From Pelobacter sp. UBA6812 (GTDB lineage: Bacteria; Desulfobacterota; Desulfuromonadia; Desulfuromonadales; Syntrophotaleaceae), in assembly GCA_002452265.1 (NCBI GenBank), contig DKEW01000068.1:1-19811 (forward strand): a stretch of DNA of 19,811 bases, in the 5' to 3' direction. A model generated the notes under the pieces. It was given only the letters and a program-made list of their open reading frames with translations, searched no databases and was not told the DNA's origin. Shown here in pieces: positions 7,262 through 14,743 of the stretch (its first letter is position 1; each line of letters opens with the position of its first letter). A program made the translations under genes and the position numbers.

Positions 7262-8851
7262 GCGGCCGGTCTTTTCCAGGTAATAATCGTAGTTGCCCTC
7301 GTAGGCGGTCAGGCAGCCGTGATCGATTTCGAACACGCGGTTGGCCAGATGGCGCAGCACATGGCGATCGTGGCTGACCAGCAGCAGGGTGCCGCTGTAC
7401 TCCATCAGCAGGTCTTCCAGCAGTTCAAGGGTCTCCGCATCCAGGTCGTTGGTCGGCTCATCCAGCACCAGTACGTTGCCCGGCTTGGTAAACAGCTTGG
7501 CCAGCAGCAGCCGGTTGCGTTCGCCGCCGGAGAGGATTGAAACCGGTGAACGGGCTCGATCAGGTGAGAACAGGAAATCCTGCAGGTAGCCGATAATATG
7601 GCGTGATTTACCGCCAATGACTAGGGTGTCATTCCCTTCCCCCACGTTTTCAGCAACGCTTTTCTGGGGATCAAGCTGGTCACGCATCTGATCCATGTAG
7701 AGCACTTCCAGCCGGGTGCCCTGCCGGATAGAGCCGGACTGGGGCTCCAGCTCACCCAGCAACAGCCGCAGCAGGGTGGTCTTGCCGGAGCCGTTGGGGC
7801 CGATGATTCCCAGCTTGTCACCCCGCATGATGGTGGTGGAGAGGTCGCGGATCACGGTCCGGTCGCCATAGCTGAAGCCGACCTGTTCCGCCTCTATCAC
7901 CAGCCGGCCGGAGCGCTCTGCCTCCTGCAGCCGGATGGTTGCGGTACCCTGACGGGTGCGACGCTGGCGGTATTCCTCCCGCAGGGCCTTCAGTGCCCGT
8001 ACCCTGCCTTCGTTGCGAGTGCGGCGGGCCTTGATCCCCTGACGGATCCAGACTTCCTCCTGAGCCAGCTTGCGATCAAAACGCTGCCATTCCTGCTCCT
8101 CGGCATGCAGCGCTTCTTCCCGGCGACGTAAAAAGGTTTCGTAATCGCAGGCAAAATCGAACAGCTTGCCGCGATCGAGTTCAACCGTGCGGGTCGCCAG
8201 AGCCTTGAGAAATTCACGGTCATGGGTAACGAACAGCAAGGTCAACGATGAGCGGCGCAAAAAACTTTCCAGCCAGTCGATGGTGTCGATATCCAGATGG
8301 TTTGTCGGTTCGTCCAGCAGCAGAATATCCGGCTCCCCTACCAGGGCGCGAGCCAGCAATACCCGGCGTTTAACGCCACCGGAAAGTTCGGACACCGGCG
8401 TTTCGCCCTCAAGGTGCAGATGGGAAAGAACCTGCACCACCAACTGCTCCAGCGGCCACGCACCGGAGGCCTCCAGCGTGTGCTGGCATTCCAGCAAGTC
8501 GGGCAATTGCTGATCGTCTCCCTCCTGAACTTGCCGGGCGAGACGGTGATAGCGCAGTAATTCCTGCCCGGCCTGTCCCAGGCCACACAATACTTCCTCG
8601 TAAACAGTGCCGTTCAAATCCTCGGGGACGTCCTGAGGCAGGCTGGCGATGCGCACCCCCTGGCGACAGACCACGGCGCCGCTGTCCGGCTGTAATTCAC
8701 CGGAGATCAGGCGCAACAGCGTCGATTTGCCGCAGCCGTTGCGTCCCAGCAGCCCGACACGATCGCCGCGCTCGACATGCAGACTGATATCCTCAAACAA
8801 GGTCGGCCCGCCAAATGCGAGACTGACATTTTGTATACTTAACAGAGCCAT
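7244..8851 (-). CDS. uup: Uup-type ABC-F ATPase, lacking the C-terminal coiled coil
   Basis: A 535-residue soluble protein with two ABC ATPase domains in tandem and no membrane segments, an ABC-F protein. ABC-F proteins act on the ribosome, and Uup also affects DNA transposon excision. The first ATPase has Walker A GRNGCGKST (36-44), signature LSGGVKRR and Walker B LLLDEPTNHLD. A charged linker follows (about 240-312). The second has GPNGSGKTT (351-359), LSGGERNR and LVLDEPTNDLD. It stops right after YEGNYDYYLEKTGRD, where E. coli Uup continues with a DNA-binding coiled-coil domain of roughly 100 residues. Start: ATG 8851 (MALLSIQNVS) fits family N-termini, and a GTG five codons upstream is the alternative. 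Confidence 0.9.
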   Translation of the reverse strand: MALLSIQNVSLAFGGPTLFEDISLHVERGDRVGLLGRNGCGKSTLLRLISGELQPDSGAVVCRQGVRIASLPQDVPEDLNGTVYEEVLCGLGQAGQELLRYHRLARQVQEGDDQQLPDLLECQHTLEASGAWPLEQLVVQVLSHLHLEGETPVSELSGGVKRRVLLARALVGEPDILLLDEPTNHLDIDTIDWLESFLRRSSLTLLFVTHDREFLKALATRTVELDRGKLFDFACDYETFLRRREEALHAEEQEWQRFDRKLAQEEVWIRQGIKARRTRNEGRVRALKALREEYRQRRTRQGTATIRLQEAERSGRLVIEAEQVGFSYGDRTVIRDLSTTIMRGDKLGIIGPNGSGKTTLLRLLLGELEPQSGSIRQGTRLEVLYMDQMRDQLDPQKSVAENVGEGNDTLVIGGKSRHIIGYLQDFLFSPDRARSPVSILSGGERNRLLLAKLFTKPGNVLVLDEPTNDLDAETLELLEDLLMEYSGTLLLVSHDRHVLRHLANRVFEIDHGCLTAYEGNYDYYLEKTGRDHRQL

Positions 8852-8992
8852 GGTGGGAATTCTCACTTCCTGATTGCTACATTGTGCAAAACAGGATTAT
8901 GGCAGATTCGCCCATTTTAGGAAAGCCCCGGAACAAATACGATGCTTGACAAGACAATCTGCCGGACCGATAAATTGAAAGAAATAGTTTCT

Positions 8993-9165
8993 TCCTGGGA
9001 GCCTGTTGGACTATCTGGGCCGAAGCGAAAATTTGGATTTTTGAGACCCGATTTTGGTTCGTTTAAAGGTTCAAAGCCGTAACTATGGGCCGAAAATGAG
9101 CTGAAACATGGGCCAAACAGCCGAGCTTGCAACCGGCGCATGGATAGTCCAACAGTCTCCCAGGA
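8993..9165. mobile_element. 173-bp element with 23-bp terminal inverted repeats (MITE-like)
   Basis: The left end (8993-9015) and right end (9143-9165) are inverted copies of each other over 23 bases with one mismatch; each outer end begins TCCTGGGAG. The trinucleotide TCT stands immediately outside both ends (8990-8992 and 9166-9168), as a short target duplication would. The interior holds no gene but carries short direct repeats of GGGCCGAA (near 9017 and 9088), plus a near copy. This looks like a non-autonomous transposable element or the remains of an insertion. It lies between uup and the lipoprotein gene, at the change of base composition. Alternatively the arms could form a large regulatory hairpin. 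Confidence 0.45.
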
Positions 9166-9191
9166 TCTTGCGAAAAGAAACGAGGCCAGCC

Positions 9192-9821
9192 ATGGGTAAA
9201 AGCATGAAAAGGACAGGGCGCATTTTATCAATGTCGATGATAATATTGGCAACCTTGACTGCAGGATGCCGCGATCGGACTCCACGACTGCAACCACTCC
9301 CGGCCCATGCGGTAATTTTAGCTTTTGGCGACAGCCTCACTGCCGGCAACGGCGCACCGCGTGCCAGCAGCTACCCGGCCATTCTGCAACAACTGACCGG
9401 GTGGCAGACCATCAATGCCGGGGTTCCCGGTGAAACCAGCGCCGAAGGGTTAACGCGGCTACCCGGCCTGCTGCAACGGCACCATCCCGACCTGGTGATA
9501 CTATGCCACGGCGGTAACGATCTGCTGCGCCGCATAGCCCACAAAACCACCGCCGCGCACTTGGCCTCCATGGTCGAAATGATCCGCAAAAGTGGTGCCC
9601 AGGTAGTCATGCTCGGCGTACCGCAACCGGGCGTACTCCTCCGATCAGCCGATTTTTACCAGGAGGTCGCCGATCACTACCGGATTCCGCTAGAGAACCA
9701 GGTTTTGACCAGTATCCTGCGAGATAACACACTGAAAAGCGACATGATTCACCCCAATGCCGCCGGTTATAAGCGGATGGCAGATGCCGTGGCCACAGTG
9801 CTTGAGCGCAGCGGCGCTTGA
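9192..9821 (+). CDS. SGNH/GDSL-family esterase lipoprotein (TesA/arylesterase-like)
   Basis: A 209-residue lipoprotein hydrolase. Residues 1-25 are a lipoprotein signal (KRTGR, a hydrophobic core, then LTAG) with Cys26 as the lipidated residue. The SGNH blocks are in order: LAFGDSLTAGNGAP with the nucleophile Ser, NAGVPGETS with the oxyanion Gly, CHGGNDLLR with Asn, and a C-terminal DMIHPNAAGY with Asp and His. This matches periplasmic TesA and arylesterase enzymes, which cleave short-chain esters, thioesters or lysophospholipids. The natural substrate is unknown. ATG 9192 has GAGG six bases upstream, while a frame extension to 9108 reads into the inverted-repeat element and is unlikely. It appears to be a single-gene unit. 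Confidence 0.88.
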   Translation: MGKSMKRTGRILSMSMIILATLTAGCRDRTPRLQPLPAHAVILAFGDSLTAGNGAPRASSYPAILQQLTGWQTINAGVPGETSAEGLTRLPGLLQRHHPDLVILCHGGNDLLRRIAHKTTAAHLASMVEMIRKSGAQVVMLGVPQPGVLLRSADFYQEVADHYRIPLENQVLTSILRDNTLKSDMIHPNAAGYKRMADAVATVLERSGA

Positions 9822-9910
9822 CTCAACACCATCAGGCCGCGGGCGAATCGATGCGCTAATGCTGATACCTACCGTCCACTGCCATCTGCAAAGTTCCGAC
9901 AGAACAGGTG

Positions 9911-9932
9911 GCAGGCCATGTTCGCGGCCTGC
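9911..9932 (+). terminator. Hairpin after the esterase gene
   Basis: GCAGGCC (9911-9917) and GGCCTGC (9926-9932) form a perfect 7-bp stem with an 8-base loop, about 90 bases after the esterase stop. No T-run follows, so terminator function is doubtful. The rest of the 358-base gap before the reductase gene holds only the regulatory sites listed separately. Confidence 0.3.
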
Positions 9933-10038
9933 AAATCAATCCCACCGACAGTCCGACCAAGGTCGCAAAAAAGTACATTCCCCAGCACACATATCACCCC
10001 TCTACCTCCCCTCGTTGGTCAAAAACCCGACCGCATAA

Positions 10039-10057
10039 TGTTAAGACAATTTTAACA
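10039..10057. promoter_or_regulatory. Inverted repeat TGTTAA-N7-TTAACA upstream of the reductase
   Basis: TGTTAAGACAATTTTAACA is a perfect dyad with 6-base arms and a 7-base spacer, placed just upstream of the predicted −35 hexamer at 10068. The position suits an activator or a redox repressor. The half-site resembles the TTGTTAA half-sites of Rex, but the spacer is longer than the 4 bases usual for Rex. The bound protein is therefore unknown. Confidence 0.4.
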
Positions 10058-10067
10058 AAATAAGGGG

Positions 10068-10095
10068 TTGCATTACATATGCTTTTCCATATATT
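10068..10095 (+). promoter_or_regulatory. Promoter of the CoA-disulfide reductase gene, with an operator inside
   Basis: TTGCAT (10068-10073) and TATATT (10090-10095) stand 16 bases apart, a fair sigma-70 promoter. The dyad ATATG-N6-CATAT (10077-10092) lies between and over the −10 box, where a repressor would block polymerase. It would give a leader of about 78 bases. Confidence 0.45.
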
Positions 10096-10123
10096 TTGAT
10101 TTTGGAATGTTGCGGGGTAAAAA

Positions 10124-10137
10124 CAGACTTCAGTCTG
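10124..10137. promoter_or_regulatory. 14-bp palindrome in the reductase leader
   Basis: CAGACTTCAGTCTG has perfect 6-base arms with a 2-base centre. It lies about 22 bases downstream of the predicted transcription start and 42 bases before the ATG. It could be a repressor roadblock site or a small hairpin in the leader RNA. It does not resemble the palindromes near the Rrf2 gene. Confidence 0.35.
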
Positions 10138-10179
10138 ATTAATACACGACCCATTTAAAACCTTTACCTGGAGGCCCAA

Positions 10180-12642
10180 ATGGCAAAATATCTTATCGTT
10201 GGAGGCGTCGCAGCCGGCATGTCTGCGGCGGCCCGTCTCAGACGTCTGGACGAAACTGCGAAAATCATCGTATTCGAGAGAGGGGATTACGTTTCTTACG
10301 CGAACTGCGGCCTGCCCTATTACATCGGCGATGAGATAAAGGAACGGGAAAGGCTCGTTGTCCAAACCCCCGAAGCGCTCAGGGAGCTTATGGATATCGA
10401 AGTACGCACCGGCAACGAGGTACTGGCCGTCAATCCCGGAGCCAAAAGCCTCAAGGCCAAGGATCTCAAAACCGGCCGTGAGTACGATGAGACCTACGAC
10501 AAGCTGCTTCTTGCTCCCGGAGGCTCTCCGGTAAAACCGCCCATTCCCGGCAGCGATCATCCGGCCATTCACACCCTCTGGACCATCCCCGACACGGATA
10601 CGATCCGCGCCATGGTCGACGAGGGCAAAGTCAAAAAAGCCCTGGTCGTGGGTGCCGGTTTCATCGGTCTGGAAATGGCGGAGAACCTTAAATACCGCGA
10701 TATCGACGTGACGGTTGTGGAAATGGCCAAACAGGCCATGAACGTGGTCGATTTCGAGATCGCTTCCATGGTGCATCGGGAAGTGGCCATGCACGGTGTC
10801 GACCTGCAACTGGAGGATGGCGTCAGCGAATTCACCCCCGGGGCCAACGGCTCAGTGGTCGCCAAGCTTTCCAGCGGCAGAACCATAGAAGCGGATCTCG
10901 TTCTGCTTTCCATCGGGGTCAAGGCAAACACCGCGTTTCTGGCGGGTTCCGGCATTGAACTGGGTAAACGCGGCCACATCCTGGTGGATGACACTCTCAA
11001 GACCAACCAGAAAGATATTTATGCTGCGGGTGACGCCATTGAAGTGCTGCACCCCTTAACCCAGAAACAAACAGCCATCCCCCTGGCCGGGCCGGCCAAC
11101 AAGCAGGGTCGCATTGTTGCCGACAACATGCACGGCGCAAAGCCTCGCACCTACAACGGCACCATGGGGACCGCCATCGCCAAGATTTTCGATCTTACCA
11201 TTGGCATGACCGGCGCCTCGGAAAAGCTCTGCCTGTCCCACGAGATCCCCTATGATTCGGTGATCATCCACCCCAACGACTTCGCCGGCTACTATCCAGG
11301 TGCGATGAAGATGTGCCTCAAGGTGCTCTACTCGCCGGAAACACGCAAAGTACTCGGCGCCCAGGGCACCGGTTACAGCGGTGTCGACAAGCGTATCGAC
11401 GTCATCGCCACCGCCATCAAGGCGAATATGACCGTGGACGATCTGACCGAGATCGAACACGCCTATGCGCCGCCCTATTCCTCGGCTAAAGACCCGGTCA
11501 ACATGGCCGGCTTCGTGGCCCAGAACGTCCTTGACGGCTTGATCAAAACCGTGAAATGGACCGACATCGTGGCCAATCCTGCAGAGTACTTCCTGCTCGA
11601 TGTTCGGACTCCGGCGGAGTGCGCCAGCGGCGTGATGTCCGGGTCGGTCAACATCCCGCAAGCCGAACTGCGCAACCGGCTCGATGAAGTCCCCCGCGAC
11701 AAGAAAGTCGTCCTTTACTGCCGCGTCGGGCTCATCGCCTACCAGGCGGCACGCGTACTGGCAGGCAAAGGCTTTGATAATGTCTACAACCTGTCCGGCG
11801 GTTACGAAACCTATCTTGTAGCGACAACCAAGCACAAAGCGACCAAAACCGCGCCTGCAGCACAGACGGAACATAAGGTGATTCCCATGGTTAAACCGGC
11901 AAACGAAGCCCCTACGAAAATTGTCGAAGTGAACGCCTGCGGGCTGCAATGCCCCGGCCCGGTAATGCGGCTCAAACAGGAGATGGATGTCCTGCAGCCG
12001 GGCGAGGCGCTGTCGATTACCGCCAGCGATGCGGGTTTCTACAGTGACGCACCGGCTTGGGCACGCGCCACCGGCAATGTGGTGCGAGACATTTCGGTGC
12101 AAAAAGGTATCGTCAAAGCAGTTATCGAGAAGGCAGGCCTGTCACCTGAAGCGGTCCCTGCTGCGGCCGGCAACGACAAAACCATCATCGTCTTTTCGGG
12201 CGAACTGGACAAGGTCATCGCCAGCTTTATCATCGCCAACGGCGCCCTGGCCATGGGACGCAAGGTAACCCTTTTCTTCACCTTCTGGGGCCTCAATGCC
12301 TTGCGCAAACCGAGCAAAGTAAAAGGCCTGCGCAAAAATATCATCGAAAAGGCCTTCGGCTGGATGATGCCCCGCGGCTCCGTGAAACTGCCTCTGTCCA
12401 ACATGAACATGGGCGGCATGGGCGGCAAAATGATTCGCGGTATTATGAAACACCATAATGTCCCGGCCCTTGAAGAGATGATGGCCCTGGCCATCAAAGG
12501 CGGCGTGAACATCGTAGCGTGCCAGATGTCCATGGATCTGATGGGTATCCGCAAAGAGGAGCTCATCGACGGGGTTCAAATCGGCGGAGTCGCCGCCTAC
12601 CTTGAAGCCTCCGAGCACTCGGACAACAATTTGTTTATTTAA
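10180..12642 (+). CDS. CoA-disulfide/persulfide reductase–rhodanese–TusA–DsrE2 fusion
   Basis: An 820-residue cytoplasmic multidomain sulfur enzyme. Residues 1-450 are a flavoprotein of the CoA-disulfide reductase type. It has FAD site GGVAAGMSAAARLRR (8-22), active-site Cys43 in SYANCGLPYYIG, NAD(P)H site VVGAGFIGLEMAEN (156-169) and YAAGDA (281-286). Residues 460-548 are a rhodanese with catalytic Cys514 (YCRVGLIAYQAAR). Residues 580-650 are TusA (ACGLQCPGPV, Cys587 and Cys591). Residues 667-820 are DsrE2-like with Cys781. Related CoADR-rhodanese enzymes reduce CoA persulfides and polysulfides with NAD(P)H. TusA and DsrE relay persulfide sulfur between proteins. A single chain could therefore reduce and hand over sulfane sulfur. 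The start is clear (GGAGG 8 bases before the ATG). The substrate in this organism is unknown. Confidence 0.93.
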   Translation: MAKYLIVGGVAAGMSAAARLRRLDETAKIIVFERGDYVSYANCGLPYYIGDEIKERERLVVQTPEALRELMDIEVRTGNEVLAVNPGAKSLKAKDLKTGREYDETYDKLLLAPGGSPVKPPIPGSDHPAIHTLWTIPDTDTIRAMVDEGKVKKALVVGAGFIGLEMAENLKYRDIDVTVVEMAKQAMNVVDFEIASMVHREVAMHGVDLQLEDGVSEFTPGANGSVVAKLSSGRTIEADLVLLSIGVKANTAFLAGSGIELGKRGHILVDDTLKTNQKDIYAAGDAIEVLHPLTQKQTAIPLAGPANKQGRIVADNMHGAKPRTYNGTMGTAIAKIFDLTIGMTGASEKLCLSHEIPYDSVIIHPNDFAGYYPGAMKMCLKVLYSPETRKVLGAQGTGYSGVDKRIDVIATAIKANMTVDDLTEIEHAYAPPYSSAKDPVNMAGFVAQNVLDGLIKTVKWTDIVANPAEYFLLDVRTPAECASGVMSGSVNIPQAELRNRLDEVPRDKKVVLYCRVGLIAYQAARVLAGKGFDNVYNLSGGYETYLVATTKHKATKTAPAAQTEHKVIPMVKPANEAPTKIVEVNACGLQCPGPVMRLKQEMDVLQPGEALSITASDAGFYSDAPAWARATGNVVRDISVQKGIVKAVIEKAGLSPEAVPAAAGNDKTIIVFSGELDKVIASFIIANGALAMGRKVTLFFTFWGLNALRKPSKVKGLRKNIIEKAFGWMMPRGSVKLPLSNMNMGGMGGKMIRGIMKHHNVPALEEMMALAIKGGVNIVACQMSMDLMGIRKEELIDGVQIGGVAAYLEASEHSDNNLFI

Positions 12643-12649
12643 AATCGCA

Positions 12650-12676
12650 CCGGGTGAGCCCTTTGGGTTCACCCGG
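12650..12676. terminator. Terminator after the sulfur-reductase fusion
   Basis: CCGGGTGAGCCC (12650-12661) pairs with GGGTTCACCCGG (12665-12676), one G-T pair, loop of three, followed by TTATTTTC. The flank on the left is TTAAAATC, so it may also stop minus-strand transcripts. Confidence 0.85.
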
Positions 12677-12811
12677 TTATTTTCTATGGATGGTGTTCCA
12701 ACCGGGCGCGAAGAAACCGTCGCTTGTGCAAATCGAAAGATGTTCAATACCCAGCATCAATAAGGTCCCAACCAACATAATTGCTGGAGAACAACAGGCT
12801 ACGTATTTCAT
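12677..12811 (-). CDS. Possible 44-residue membrane peptide
   Basis: A minus-strand frame from ATG 12811 to TAA 12677-12679 encodes 44 residues with one hydrophobic stretch (AIMLVGTLLMLGI, about 10-22), two adjacent Cys (6-7) and a polar tail ending FFAPGWNTIHRK. It ends exactly beside the hairpin at 12650-12676, which could terminate it. I recognise no family, and no good ribosome-binding site precedes it. It may be a real small protein, a remnant of a larger gene, or chance. Apart from this and the two hairpins, I see nothing in the 278 bases between the reductase and the porin. Confidence 0.18.
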   Translation of the reverse strand: MKYVACCSPAIMLVGTLLMLGIEHLSICTSDGFFAPGWNTIHRK

Positions 12812-12854
12812 GTCGAACAGGCTCGTCCCGGGATAAAAAAGAAAAATCCACAGG

Positions 12855-12889
12855 CTCCAGGCTAACGGAATACTGCTGTTAGCCTGGAG
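12855..12889 (+). terminator. Strong hairpin upstream of the FadL-type gene
   Basis: Perfect 12-bp arms CTCCAGGCTAAC (12855-12866) and GTTAGCCTGGAG (12878-12889) enclose an 11-base loop, about 32 bases before the porin start. Only TTATCCTTAT follows, so it is a weak intrinsic terminator at best. It could instead be a leader element that controls or stabilises the porin mRNA. Confidence 0.5.
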
Positions 12890-12920
12890 TTATCCTTATC
12901 TAAAAGCAATGGGGGGGGGT

Positions 12921-14176
12921 ATGAAGAAGAGGATTATTCCGGGTTTAATTGTTGTAACTATGATGTTTTTACACCACTGACCGGTTGGGCGACCAACGGC
13001 ATGAACATGATCGGGACGGGCGCAGTCTCTGCCGGCATGGGCGGCGCGGATGTGGCGGTTCCGGCGGGTTGCACGGCCATAGCGGGGAATCCGGCGCAGC
13101 TGGCGACAACCTGTAATCGCGTCATTTCCGTGGGCGGATCGTTTCTTTTTCCCGACATGGAAGACACGCCGGCCGGCGGAAGCAACACCGACAATGAATT
13201 TCAAGTATTCCCAGTTCCTTTCATAGGTTATGCTCAACGTATCGGAACCAGCCGCTGGTCCGCAGGTGTCGGCGTCTTCGCGCAGGGCGGCATGGGTGTT
13301 GATTTTAAGGACGTTCAAGTTATGCCGACAATGATGCCTGAAATGAAAGACGACATTATGTCCGAAGTCGGATTCGTCAGACTTTCACCCACCGTGGCAT
13401 ATAACGTTACCGATAAATTGACCATGGGAGCAAGTTTGTTTGCAGGCTATGCCAGCCTTAAGTATGATTTTTTTCCCAACACCATCGGGCACAAGGTGAA
13501 AGATCTGAACAGCTTCACCTTCTCAGGACGCTTCGGCCTCAACTATCAAATCAATGACCAATGGTCCGTAGGGGCCACTTACACCTCCGAAAGCTCTATC
13601 GATTTTGAGGACGGCGAGCTTACAACCGCAGCGGGTGTCAAGTACCGTGACGTAAAGATGGATGGTTTTACCTGGCCCCGACAGGTGGAAGTGGGCGCAG
13701 CCTATCGGGCTACCCCCAAACTGCTGCTTGCTATGGACCTGAGCTGGATCAATTGGAGTTCCGCCATCAAGACGGTTACGGTTACAGCCACTAACCCGAA
13801 CAGTGCGGTGCCTGCAGGGTATGAAAAAATGAGCATACCCTTTGAGATGGATTGGGATGATCAATACGTGATCGCCATCGGAGCGGAGTACGAATTGACC
13901 GAGTCCTTCAAAATCCGCGCTGGTTACAATTACGGCAACACTCCGGTCACCAATGTCAACCTGAGCCCACTGTTCCCTGCTCTTGTCGAACACCATGCCA
14001 CTGCAGGATTTACCTACACCTGGACGAATTGGGACTTCGATTTCGCTTACGAACATGCCTTCACGAATACCGAAACCAACAACGGCGATGCCAATCCAAT
14101 GACGAATCCGTTTTATGGCTCCAAAGTGTCTCATACCATGGATACGTTCAGTTTTATGGCGAGCTACCGTTTCTAA
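12921..14176 (+). CDS. FadL/TodX-type outer-membrane channel, frame broken in signal peptide
   Basis: A FadL-family beta-barrel, which lets long-chain fatty acids, hydrocarbons or other hydrophobic compounds through the outer membrane. The mature part begins TNGMNMIGTGAVSAGMGGAD, the usual FadL hatch start, and ends in ...SFMASYRF with the terminal Phe that marks outer-membrane barrels. The in-frame ATG at 13001 would leave out the export signal. The signal lies one frame away: ATG 12921 gives MKKRIIPGLIVVTMMFL and then hits TGA at 12978. One extra T in the T5 run at 12966-12970 would join the two parts into a perfect signal peptide ending TGWA before TNG. G9 (12911-12919) stands where the ribosome-binding site should be. 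This is either a sequencing slip, a mutation or phase variation. Confidence 0.85.
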
Positions 14177-14208
14177 GAAACCAGAAACCGCGCATAATGG
14201 AGGAGACC

Positions 14209-14685
14209 ATGAAAGGTTTTAAGCTCACACTTATCGCTCTGGCAGCCGTCGTGACGCTGACACATTTTGTGGCTCCGGCCATGGCTGGTGAACATAACCA
14301 ACAGGGCGTGCATTGGCTGACCTATCAACAGGGGCTGGAAAAGCAGAGGGAGCTCAAAAAACCCATGCTCCTACTTTTCCATCTGTCGTATTGCTACCGA
14401 TGCAAGAACATGGAGCGCAAGGTTTACGAGGATTCAAAAGTCATAAATTTTGTCAATCAACATTTTATCCCCGTCGTCGTCGACTTGGATAAACAAAAAC
14501 AAACGGCAAAGTTGTTCGAGGTTAATTACACACCCACCCATATCTTTATCGCTCCCGACGGATCGACGGTACTGCGAGAAAAAGATGTGATTGCAAAGTC
14601 GCGCTTTGAACGCATGCTGAAGTATGTGGCGGAGGGGAAATACAAGACCATGACCTTCGAGTCTTATGAAAAGAGTCCGTTCTGA
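14209..14685 (+). CDS. Exported thioredoxin-like protein, first of a tandem pair
   Basis: A 158-residue periplasmic thioredoxin-fold protein. Residues 1-26 are a Sec signal peptide (MKGFKLT, a hydrophobic core, then APAMA before GEH). The fold follows: HWLTYQQGLEKQRELKKPML, LFHLSYCYRCKNMERKVY with the redox pair Cys62-x-x-Cys65, a VVVDLD strand, and YTPTHIF with the cis-Pro loop (Pro109). It resembles the Thioredoxin_7/DUF255-like group rather than classical WCGPC thioredoxins. The likely job is reducing or making disulfides, or handling thiols, in the periplasm. GGAGGAG precedes the ATG closely. It starts 32 bases after the FadL-type gene, so the two are probably one transcript, and the next gene is its paralogue. 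Confidence 0.88.
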   Translation: MKGFKLTLIALAAVVTLTHFVAPAMAGEHNQQGVHWLTYQQGLEKQRELKKPMLLLFHLSYCYRCKNMERKVYEDSKVINFVNQHFIPVVVDLDKQKQTAKLFEVNYTPTHIFIAPDGSTVLREKDVIAKSRFERMLKYVAEGKYKTMTFESYEKSPF

Positions 14686-14743
14686 TCCCATGAACGGTCT
14701 CTCTTCCGACAAAAACGCGGTTTTTTGGGAGGGAAGGTTGAGA

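Noticed and set aside
11056..12102. 348-codon minus-strand open frame
   Set aside because: It is antisense to the rhodanese and TusA parts of the sulfur fusion. The residue make-up is typical of a shadow frame.
13001..14176. ATG 13001 as the true start of the FadL-type protein
   Set aside because: It would leave an outer-membrane barrel without a signal peptide, while a perfect signal peptide lies just upstream in another frame.
14701..14730. AAAAACGCGGTTTTTT as a terminator between the two thioredoxin-like genes
   Set aside because: The stem is A-T only with a 3-base loop and is very weak. It more likely has no effect on read-through.
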